From contig JBKPDW010000151.1 of assembly GCA_046728115.1 (NCBI GenBank), positions 1 through 22,993 on the forward strand: 22,993 nt of DNA. Reading direction: 5' to 3'. Source of the stretch: CAVSWN01 sp046728115. Its GTDB lineage: Bacteria > Acidobacteriota > Vicinamibacteria > Vicinamibacterales > CAVVIG01. Position numbers and translations under genes: made by a program. The notes under the pieces are model-generated. The model was not told the origin of the DNA. It ran no database searches and saw only the letters and a list, made by a program, of their open reading frames with translations. Positions 1 to 6,687 of this stretch are shown here, piece by piece; position 1 is the first letter of the stretch, and each line of letters starts with the position of its first letter.

Positions 1-330
1 ATCCAGAGAAAAGCAACCGGCGACACCGAGCTGTACGTGGCCTCCCATTCGCAACTCGTACACGTAGACGGTCGGTCGATCCTCGACGACCAACGACGCG
101 CGGAGCGACTGGAAATTGCGGGCGGCGCGCTCGTACACCACGTCCGAATAGGGATCGGTCCCCGCCGGAAACTCGATCTCGGCACGTGAAACACGCAGGA
201 AACTGACGGCATTGCCGTCCGCCAACGCGCGTGCTTCATCGGTGCTGACGACGTCGTACGGGACCGCAGCCACCTGAGCTGCCTCGTCCGGTTTCGGACG
301 CAGTGCACGGAAGGGACGGAGCGTCGCCAT
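1..330 (-). CDS. DUF1015 family protein, N-terminal 110 residues (runs off window)
   Basis: An open frame starts at an ATG (330-328) and continues without a stop to base 1, so only the N-terminus is present. The protein begins MATLRPFRALRPKPDEAAQV, followed by VPYDVVSTDEARALADGN, SFLRVSRAEIEFPAG and YVYELRMGG. This series matches the N-terminal blocks of the DUF1015 family (PFxGLRP, PYDVxS, SFLxVxRPEI, YxYxxxxxG) as I remember it. The family is cytoplasmic and of unknown biochemical function, and is often found near serine biosynthesis genes; no such neighbour is visible here. A TATAAT hexamer lies 12 bases upstream of the start. Family call is fairly sure; function is unknown. Confidence 0.8.
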   Translation of the reverse strand, partial: MATLRPFRALRPKPDEAAQVAAVPYDVVSTDEARALADGNAVSFLRVSRAEIEFPAGTDPYSDVVYERAARNFQSLRASLVVEDRPTVYVYELRMGGHVQLGVAGCFSLD

Positions 331-342
331 CGGAGCATAAAA

Positions 343-348
343 ATTATA
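343..348 (-). promoter_or_regulatory. Possible -10 element (TATAAT) for the DUF1015 gene
   Basis: On the minus strand 348-343 reads TATAAT exactly, inside an AT-rich patch that stands out from the GC-rich surroundings. The expected transcription start would be about 6 bases before the ATG at 330, so the message would have almost no leader. I see no good -35 at 16-18 bases; TGGACA at 365-360 is too close (11 bases). This is inference from one hexamer. Confidence 0.35.
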
Positions 349-412
349 TGTCGCAGCCCTGTCCACGACCGAGGGCTCGGCTGTCCTCTCCCGGTATCGG
401 CAAGGTTCACCA

Positions 413-527
413 CCTCAAGCCTCAAGTCTCAGGTCTCAAGTCTCAGGTTCAATCTCCGGATTTCAGTTCGACTTCAGACTTGAGACTTCAGCCTGAGACT
501 TCCGACTCGAGACTTGAGACTTCCGAC
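413..527. repeat. Heptad-periodic inverted repeat array, site 1
   Basis: The left arm contains a perfect 14-base tandem, CTCAAGTCTCAGGT at 421-434 and 435-448, itself two related 7-mers. The right arm (470-527) runs GACTTCA, GACTTGA, GACTTCA, a 6-base GCCTGA, GACTTCC, GACTCGA, GACTTGA, GACTTCC. The arms are roughly inverted: AAGTCTCAGG at 424-433 and 438-447 is the reverse complement of CCTGAGACTT at 492-501. The array lies between the divergent DUF1015 and lipoprotein genes. The rest of 331-646 holds nothing I recognise apart from the TATAAT noted above. Confidence 0.8.
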
Positions 528-646
528 GATGTGTGGTGGAAGTGCGGCACGCTGATGACAACGGTGTGACACGGCCCGTGATCGCGGGGCGCGTGCTAAA
601 TCGAGAAACGTGGCGGCGGCCTTGCACAACGCGCCGCACATTGCCC

Positions 647-1909
647 ATGCACCATGCGATCGCTCGTCGCCTCACGTCGCTTTTGGTCATATCGCCGTGG
701 CTGATTCTCGGTGTCGCATGCAGTGGATCGCCATCCTCGCCAACATCGACGACCGCAGCGTTGAGCACGGTGTCGTTCGCGACGAGCACCGTCACGGGTG
801 GGCTGCCGGCGACGGGGACCGTCACGTTGACCGCCGCAGCGCCCTCGTCGGGAATCGTCGTCTCGCTGGCGAGCAGCAGCGACCAGGTCGTCGTCCCCGC
901 TACTGTCACGGTTGCTTCAGGCAGCTCCAGTCAGACGTTCGACGCTCAAACGTCCGCATCGGCAAACCCCGTCACCGCGACGATCACCGCGACGTATGCA
1001 AATGTGTCGCGTACGGCGACCATCACGGTCGGGAAGTTGGCCATTCAAAGCTTCTCGGTGTCGCCGACGGCCATCACGGCCGGCGCGGAGGCTCTCGGAA
1101 CTCTCATACTGACAGCGCCGGCGCCGGATGGCGGCGCTCGAGTCTCGCTTGTGAGCAGCAGCACTGCGGCATCCGTACCGGCAAGCGTGACGATTCCGGC
1201 CGGTTCGGCCAGCGAAGTGTTCGCAATCGACGCTGCCCCTACCTCGACTCCGACCGATACGACAATCACGGCGACATTCGATCTCTCCGGAAGTGCGCGG
1301 AGCACAACTCTGACGATTGGACGGCTCGCCATTCAGAGTCTGACGCTCGGAATCACCAGCCTGCCCGGTGGTCTGCCCGCCACCGGCACCGTGCTCTTGA
1401 CCGTCACCGCACCCGCTGACGTCACCGTCGCGCTCTCGAGCAACAGCCCGGTTGCGATCGTGCCGTCATCAGTCACTATTCCGGCAGGAGCGCTCGGTCA
1501 AAGCTTCCCAATCGAAACCGTCAACGCGCCGCCGACGACGACTGCAACGATCACGGCAACCTACGCGGGATCGACGCAAACGGCGACGTTGACGGTGTTC
1601 GCTCTTCCAGTCGTTGCGTCCGTGAAGTGCGCATCCACCGTGCCGCCTGGCGGCACATCGGTGTCTTGCATCGGAACACTGGCCAGCCCCGCGCCCGCCG
1701 GCGGCGCAGTGCTGTCCATCTCCACGAGCGACGACACGCAGGCTGGCCCCGTCCCGTCGCAGGTGAACGTACGGGCGTCGTCGCAGACGTTCCAGTTCGA
1801 CGTGGTGACCGCGATGCAGACGAGTGCGGTGACCGTGGTCATCAGCATCAGCGATGCGCCAAGCGGCGTCGTCTTGTTCTCTCAGGCGTTTACGATCAAT
1901 CCATCCTGA
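647..1909 (+). CDS. Lipoprotein with four Ig-like beta repeats
   Basis: 420 residues from the ATG at 647. I chose this start over the longer frame at 533 because it puts a signal peptide at the N-terminus: RR at 7-8, a hydrophobic stretch LTSLLVISPWLILG, then lipobox GVAC with Cys25 as the lipidated residue. After a Ser/Pro/Thr linker come four tandem units of about 85-95 residues. The first three share GLPATGTVxLTxxAP, VSLxSSSxxxxVPxxVTIPAGxxSxxF and TATITATYxxxxxTATLTV blocks; the fourth is divergent and has two cysteines (VKCAS, VSCIG). The unit looks like a bacterial Ig-like beta-sandwich. There is no enzymatic domain, so an envelope-anchored adhesin or structural role is possible but unproven. 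No strong ribosome binding site is visible. The heptad array at 413-527 lies upstream. Confidence 0.75.
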   Translation: MHHAIARRLTSLLVISPWLILGVACSGSPSSPTSTTAALSTVSFATSTVTGGLPATGTVTLTAAAPSSGIVVSLASSSDQVVVPATVTVASGSSSQTFDAQTSASANPVTATITATYANVSRTATITVGKLAIQSFSVSPTAITAGAEALGTLILTAPAPDGGARVSLVSSSTAASVPASVTIPAGSASEVFAIDAAPTSTPTDTTITATFDLSGSARSTTLTIGRLAIQSLTLGITSLPGGLPATGTVLLTVTAPADVTVALSSNSPVAIVPSSVTIPAGALGQSFPIETVNAPPTTTATITATYAGSTQTATLTVFALPVVASVKCASTVPPGGTSVSCIGTLASPAPAGGAVLSISTSDDTQAGPVPSQVNVRASSQTFQFDVVTAMQTSAVTVVISISDAPSGVVLFSQAFTINPS

Positions 1910-1980
1910 CCTCGGTCTCCGGGTCGTGGTTCGGGTCGTTCGATCTCTGATAGAGTCCTTTGCCGAAGGATGGCTGTTTC

Positions 1981-3543
1981 ATGACGATCCACCGGAGACT
2001 TGCTCTCACAGGCGTTCTGACACTTCTGGTCGGCCTGCCGCTGGCCGCGCAGTGGTCGACGACCGAAAAACTCGACCTCGACGCAATCTACAAGATCAAA
2101 GACGAAGGCCTGCAGCGCTCGAAGGTGATGGAGATTGAAAGCTACCTCACCGACGTGTACGGGCCGCGACTGACCGGATCGCCCAACATCAAGGAAGCCG
2201 GCGACTGGGCGCAGAAGGCGATGAAGGAATGGGGTCTGGCGAACGTCCATACTGAAACATGGCCGTTCGGGCGTGGTTGGCAAAACCAGCGGTTCGTGGC
2301 ATCGGCCGTAACGCCGCGCGCGTATCCCCTTATCGCCTATCCGAAGGCGTGGACTCCCGGAACCAATGGACCTGTCACCGGCGAAGTTGTCGTGGCTGTC
2401 ATCAACAACGATCGCGACTTCGAGACATTCCGCGGCAAGCTGCGCGGTAAGTTCGTCCTCAGTGTTGCGATGCGCGACGTACCGGCACAATTCGATCCGC
2501 CGGGTCATCGCTACACGGATGCCGAGCTCGTCGATCTGTCAAAGCAGCCGGCCGGCGGTCGGGGCCGCGGCCGAGGCAACGTCGATCAGGAATTCAATCG
2601 CAGGAAGACCAGGTTCTGGGTCGACGAAGGCGTGGCTGCCGTTCTCGATTTCAGCCGCGGCGACGGCGGCACATTGTTCGTGCAGGGAGGCGGGTCGCGC
2701 AACGCCCAGGATCCACCAGTAGCGCCGCAGGTGACACTCGCCATCGAACATTACGGCCGCATCTGGCGGACGCTCGAGAAGAAAATCCCGGTGACGCTCC
2801 AGATGGACATCGACAACAAGTTCTACGATTCCGATTTGAACGGCTTCAACATCACCGGCGAGATACCGGGGACCGACAAGGCCGACGAACTGGTGATGCT
2901 CGGCGCACATTTCGATTCATGGCACACCGGCACCGGCGCGACGGACAACGCCGCCGGCTCCGCTGTGATGATGGAAGCCATGCGGATTTTGAAGACGACC
3001 GGTGTGAAGCTCCGCCGGACGGTTCGCATCGGCCTGTGGGGCGGCGAGGAAGAAGGGTTGCTCGGTTCGAAGGAGTACATCAAGGCGCATTTCGGCGATC
3101 CGGCGACGATGCAGCTCAAACAGCCCGACCACTCGAGATTCGCCGGCTACTTCAACGTCGACAACGGGACGGGACTGATCCGTGGCGTGTACCTGCAGGG
3201 CAACGAAGTCGTCGCGCCGATTTTCCAGGCGTGGATGGAGCCCTTCAGGAACATGGGGATGACGACGCTGGCGATTCGGAATACCGGCGGAACCGATCAC
3301 CTCTCGTACGAGGCGGTCGGCCTGCCGGGATTCCAGTTCATCCAGGACGAGGTCGAGTACAACTCGCGCACGCATCACTCGAACATGGACATGTACGAGC
3401 GCATTCAGGCGAACGACATGATGCGCAACGCCGTGATCGTTGCCTCGTTCGTCTACAACACCGCGAACCGCGAGGAAAAGCTGCCGAGAAAGCCGCTGCC
3501 CAAGCCGGCGCCGGCCGCCGGGCGAAGCACGTCGCAGCAGTAA
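1981..3543 (+). CDS. Secreted M28-family zinc peptidase
   Basis: 520 residues. The ATG at 1981 is preferred over 1960 because GAAGGA (1965-1970) sits 10 bases before it and a signal peptide follows directly (MTIHRRLALTGVLTLLVGLPLAAQ). The C-terminal half carries the M28 two-zinc site: H310 and D312 in GAHFDSWH, bridging D322 in TGATDNAAGS, catalytic/metal E356-E357 in WGGEEEGLLGS, D394 in NVDNGTG, and H465/H466 near SRTHHSNMDM. H440 lies in GGTDHLSYE. The region before H310 would hold the PA-type insert of this family and includes a Gly/Arg run AGGRGRGRGN at 191-200. The tail is Pro/Lys-rich. M28 enzymes are aminopeptidases or carboxypeptidases; this one should act outside the cytoplasm on peptides. 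Exact specificity cannot be read. Confidence 0.9.
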   Translation: MTIHRRLALTGVLTLLVGLPLAAQWSTTEKLDLDAIYKIKDEGLQRSKVMEIESYLTDVYGPRLTGSPNIKEAGDWAQKAMKEWGLANVHTETWPFGRGWQNQRFVASAVTPRAYPLIAYPKAWTPGTNGPVTGEVVVAVINNDRDFETFRGKLRGKFVLSVAMRDVPAQFDPPGHRYTDAELVDLSKQPAGGRGRGRGNVDQEFNRRKTRFWVDEGVAAVLDFSRGDGGTLFVQGGGSRNAQDPPVAPQVTLAIEHYGRIWRTLEKKIPVTLQMDIDNKFYDSDLNGFNITGEIPGTDKADELVMLGAHFDSWHTGTGATDNAAGSAVMMEAMRILKTTGVKLRRTVRIGLWGGEEEGLLGSKEYIKAHFGDPATMQLKQPDHSRFAGYFNVDNGTGLIRGVYLQGNEVVAPIFQAWMEPFRNMGMTTLAIRNTGGTDHLSYEAVGLPGFQFIQDEVEYNSRTHHSNMDMYERIQANDMMRNAVIVASFVYNTANREEKLPRKPLPKPAPAAGRSTSQQ

Positions 3544-3554
3544 CGCATTCGCGC

Positions 3555-3572
3555 AACGGCTACACCGTTTTT
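3555..3572 (+). terminator. Small hairpin with T-run after the M28 gene
   Basis: AACGG (3555-3559) and CCGTT (3565-3569) can pair around a 5-base loop, and the sequence continues into a run of Ts to 3572. It starts 12 bases after the M28 stop codon. The stem is only 5 bp, so this is a weak intrinsic terminator at best. The rest of 3544-3668, between the convergent M28 and malQ genes, holds no gene. Confidence 0.35.
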
Positions 3573-3668
3573 CAGTTCGGTGGCGCTAGTCATGAACGAG
3601 GCAGCGAACTCGGGACGGACCAAGGACTGAATAGCCGCGCTGTAACGGCCTCTCGGGATGGCTGGATG

Positions 3669-5300
3669 TCAGCCGTTGGCCCTGTGCAGCGAGGGCGTCG
3701 TTCGGGGATGCCAGTCCATGCGCCCGTGCTGCTCCGCCCATTCCCGCAAGCGATCCCGCCGCTCGCGCGCTTCTGGAACTTCATCCAACCGATCGACCGG
3801 CCACGGCAGGCGAAACGCCCAGTTGCGATCGCTGATTGTGGCCGGTTCGTTGATGCGGTCCTGCCAGCCGAACACGTCCTGGACCGGCAACAACACTAAA
3901 TCCGATCCGGACGCGTAGATCGCTTCGAGCAGGACGTCTCTGACCGTCGGTTGATAGCCGGCGCAGGCAAGATCCGCTTTGCCGCTGATGCGTCGAATCG
4001 TCGGCAGCGCGGCGATCATGCGACGTTCGTCATCGGAGGCCGATTCCCACCAGACGCTGAGCGGCTCCGTGTCGTGCGTGCCTGAAGTCGCGACGGACCG
4101 AGCGGGATACTGCGAGGGATCGCGGAATGGCTGACCTTTTGCGTGCCACTCGCGTTCCCAGCGCAGCACGCGAAATCCCGGCACATCGAGCCGCGAAAGA
4201 GACGCCCGCACGAAATCCGGGACCGTGCCGAGATCCTCGGCGACGATTTCCGAACCTGCGTTTCGAAACAACGCGAGCAGGCGCTCGCCCTGGGCGAGCT
4301 GCGACGGTTCGTCCGCAGGCGAGAAGAACGGGGGGCTTCCGTCGAGCGGCCGGCCGTACGTCCGGTAGAAACCGACGAGATGATCGACGCGGTAGCCGTC
4401 GTACAGGTCCGCGCTTCGTCGGGCGCGCTCGCGCAGCCACAAGAAGTCTTCGGTGGCCATTGCGTCCCAGTCGTACAACGGGACACGCCAGTCCTGACCT
4501 GTTTCGCTGAACGCATCGGGCGGCACACCGACGGACACGTCGAACCGGAATTGATCCTGCCGTGCCCAGACATCTGCGCTGTCGGTATCCACCATGAAAG
4601 GCAAATCGCCAAACACGGCGATACCATTCGTCCGACGTCTCGCCTCCCGCCACTCGGTGGCCGCCAGCCATTGCAGATACTGATAGAACAGCACTTCGCG
4701 CGCGAGCTCGCGACGCGCGGCGTCGATTGCGCGCGGCTCGCGCCGCCGCAGCGCTTCGGGCCATTCGGTCCACGCGCGCTCTCCCTCGCGCGCATGAACA
4801 GCGCGAAAGAGGCTGTAGTCTTCGATCCACCACGCCTGCTCCGTCACGAACCGCCTCAGCGCCTGAGCGCGCGCGGTCCCACGCCCCCATTCGGCCGACA
4901 CGAATCGATCGAATGCCGCCGCAAAGGCCGCATGCTTCAATCGGCGCACACGTTGATGGTCGACGACCGGCGCCGCGCGCGCAGCCGCCACGTCGCTTCG
5001 ATCGCCAGGCGACAAGGCGTCCTCGCCGCCAAGCGCAGCGAACTCGGGAACCGACGACAGCGTGATGAACACCGGATCGATGGCCATGGCGCTGATCGCC
5101 GAATACGGCGATTGCTGGCCGGGTGCCATTTCGTTCAGCGGGAGCAGCTGCAGGACACGTTGTCCGGCGGCGACGAGCCATGCTGTGAGCGGCACGATGT
5201 CGCCGATCTCACCGATGCCCCAACTCTGTGACGAGGAGCAAGCGAATAGCGGGAGGAGGACGCCTGCGAAGCGGCCGGGTCGAGTGGCGGCCCCGGTCAT
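3669..5300 (-). CDS. malQ: 4-alpha-glucanotransferase (amylomaltase, GH77)
   Basis: 543 residues. It transfers alpha-1,4-glucan segments between maltodextrins, releasing glucose, in cytoplasmic maltodextrin/glycogen metabolism. The N-terminus GRFAGVLLPLFACSSSQSWGIGEIGD and LLPLNEMAPGQQSPYSAISAMAIDPVFI match the GH77 substrate-binding start. The three catalytic acids are in place: nucleophile D306 in YRVDHLVGFYRTY, acid/base E355 in VAEDLGTVPDFVR and D410 in SGTHDTEPL. Length is slightly above the roughly 500 residues of compact bacterial amylomaltases. I chose the ATG at 5300 over 5318 because it overlaps the stop of the upstream aminotransferase as ATGA, a common sign of translational coupling. 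No other sugar gene is visible nearby. Confidence 0.93.
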   Translation of the reverse strand: MTGAATRPGRFAGVLLPLFACSSSQSWGIGEIGDIVPLTAWLVAAGQRVLQLLPLNEMAPGQQSPYSAISAMAIDPVFITLSSVPEFAALGGEDALSPGDRSDVAAARAAPVVDHQRVRRLKHAAFAAAFDRFVSAEWGRGTARAQALRRFVTEQAWWIEDYSLFRAVHAREGERAWTEWPEALRRREPRAIDAARRELAREVLFYQYLQWLAATEWREARRRTNGIAVFGDLPFMVDTDSADVWARQDQFRFDVSVGVPPDAFSETGQDWRVPLYDWDAMATEDFLWLRERARRSADLYDGYRVDHLVGFYRTYGRPLDGSPPFFSPADEPSQLAQGERLLALFRNAGSEIVAEDLGTVPDFVRASLSRLDVPGFRVLRWEREWHAKGQPFRDPSQYPARSVATSGTHDTEPLSVWWESASDDERRMIAALPTIRRISGKADLACAGYQPTVRDVLLEAIYASGSDLVLLPVQDVFGWQDRINEPATISDRNWAFRLPWPVDRLDEVPEARERRDRLREWAEQHGRMDWHPRTTPSLHRANG

Positions 5301-6481
5301 CGTACCGTCGAGCTGCAATCGAAATGCCGCAGCATCCGGTCGATGCCGTCCGTGAACACCTCCATCGGCGGCAACAGGCTCACGATTAGGTAAGACTCGC
5401 GAGCGAAGTCGAAGAAGTACCCAGGGTGAACCGCAACGCCGTCATCGGTCACGAGACGCACGACGAGATCCTCCTCGGATTCGAAGGATGGCACCTGTAC
5501 GACGGCGTACCAGCCGCCGTTCGATCGTAGGACGCTCAATGCGGGAACGCGTTCCGCCGCCGACCGGAGGCAGCGGTAATTTCCGACGACGCGTCGCGAA
5601 ATCTGCTGCCGGATGCCGGCACCCGACGAGAGGAGACGCTCCGCGGCCACCTGCACTGGCGTCGAGACTGCCAGGTAGGTGTCGGAGATCAGCTCGAGTC
5701 GCGCGAGGGCTGACGCGACCAGCGGCTCCGGGCCACCGACTGCAATCCAGCCGAGCTTTACCTGCGGCAAGCCGACCGACTTCGACAGACCCCCGAGCGT
5801 GAATGACAACACGGCAGCGCTGTTCATTGCATGGCCTGCCGCGGCACGCGATCCGGGTTCGAGCTCGTAGTCCGCGAATACTTCGTCGGCGATGATGGCA
5901 ACGTCTCGCGGTGCACACATCGATGCGAGGCGATTCATCTCGTTCCTTTCGATGAACGACCCGGTCGGGTTGTTGGGGCTGACAACCAGGATTGCGCGCG
6001 TCTGCGGCGTCATCGAGCGCTCAACGCTGTCGAAGTCGATCGTCCACGTCCCGTGGTACTCGAGATCGTACGGGCGCGCGACGACGACATCCAGCCGCGT
6101 GAGGTGTTCGAACAACGGGTAGCTTGGACGCGGCACCAGCACTTCGTCGCCGGCGGCGGCAAGGAGCTTGAACAACATCGAATAGGCGTCGCTGGTGCTG
6201 GCCGTCAACACGATGTGTTCGGGCGATACGGCGAGACCCAGGCGCTCGTAGTCGCGCGCTACTGCGCGACGCGCCTCGATCAGGCCGAATGGCTGGGGGT
6301 CGTATCGAAGCGCGCGAGCGTCTGCAAGCGGCGACAGCAGATCCGCCGGATAGTCGAAACCAGCGCGGGTGGGATTGGAGATCGTCAGGTCGAGGATCGA
6401 CCGGCCGTCGGCGCGCACTCGCGCAAGCGCCGCGGTCAGCCGGTTGTAAACGATCCGGGATGGGGTGCGGGGGGAGAACAC
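5297..6481 (-). CDS. PLP-dependent aminotransferase, class I/II fold, atypical substrate pocket
   Basis: 394 residues from a GTG at 6481. Fold type I aminotransferase landmarks are present: DLTISNPT (31-38), SPNNPTG (168-174), the PLP-ring aspartate in ADEVF (D199) and the Schiff-base lysine K234 in GGLSKSVGLPQVKLGW. K242 stands where many members have an arginine for the PLP phosphate. Near the C-terminus the usual Y-x-R motif, whose arginine binds the substrate alpha-carboxylate, reads YLIVSLL (364-370), so the arginine appears absent (I366). The substrate may therefore be non-standard. Its stop overlaps the malQ start by 4 bases. It is separated from the upstream HEAT-cyclophilin gene by a 197-base gap filled mostly by a heptad array, so it may have its own promoter, though none is clear. 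Confidence 0.85.
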   Translation of the reverse strand: MFSPRTPSRIVYNRLTAALARVRADGRSILDLTISNPTRAGFDYPADLLSPLADARALRYDPQPFGLIEARRAVARDYERLGLAVSPEHIVLTASTSDAYSMLFKLLAAAGDEVLVPRPSYPLFEHLTRLDVVVARPYDLEYHGTWTIDFDSVERSMTPQTRAILVVSPNNPTGSFIERNEMNRLASMCAPRDVAIIADEVFADYELEPGSRAAAGHAMNSAAVLSFTLGGLSKSVGLPQVKLGWIAVGGPEPLVASALARLELISDTYLAVSTPVQVAAERLLSSGAGIRQQISRRVVGNYRCLRSAAERVPALSVLRSNGGWYAVVQVPSFESEEDLVVRLVTDDGVAVHPGYFFDFARESYLIVSLLPPMEVFTDGIDRMLRHFDCSSTVR

Positions 6482-6492
6482 GCTTTCGTCCC

Positions 6493-6687
6493 TGGTGCTT
6501 GGTGCTTAGTTCTTCGTCCGTCCTGAGTCCGTGGTCCGTCCCGAGTCCCTGGTCCGTCCCGAGTCCGCGAGTCCCCGGGTCCTTGTCGTAAAATGTTTGC
6601 CCGCCCGTTCAAAGCAACGGACGCAGCACCCAGGACCAGGGACGGACCCAGGACCCAGGACGGACCAAGCACCAAGCACTAAGGCCC
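6493..6687. repeat. Heptad-periodic inverted repeat array, site 2
   Basis: The left block has TGGTGCT twice (6493-6506), then GTCCGTC-type 7-mers with 4-base CTGA/CCGA spacers, giving an 18-base higher period (6516-6562). The right block has GGACCCA twice (6644-6657), GGACGGACC, then AAGCACC, AAGCACT and AAGGCCC (6667-6687). The blocks are inverted relative to each other (TGGTGCTTGGTGCTTAG against its near complement at 6666-6682). About 30 bases of ordinary sequence around 6596-6630 separate them. The right block contains the stop codon of the HEAT-cyclophilin gene. Apart from the array I see nothing in this gap. Confidence 0.8.

Noticed and set aside
413..527. Possible CRISPR array
   Set aside because: The units are 7 bases, degenerate and contiguous, with no spacers of 25-40 bases and no cas genes nearby.
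533..646. N-terminal extension of the lipoprotein
   Set aside because: It would place a 38-residue Arg-rich stretch before the lipoprotein signal peptide, which is not workable for export.
4143..5231. Plus-strand open frame of 362 codons opposite malQ
   Set aside because: malQ has all three GH77 acids in place on the minus strand; this frame has no recognisable content.
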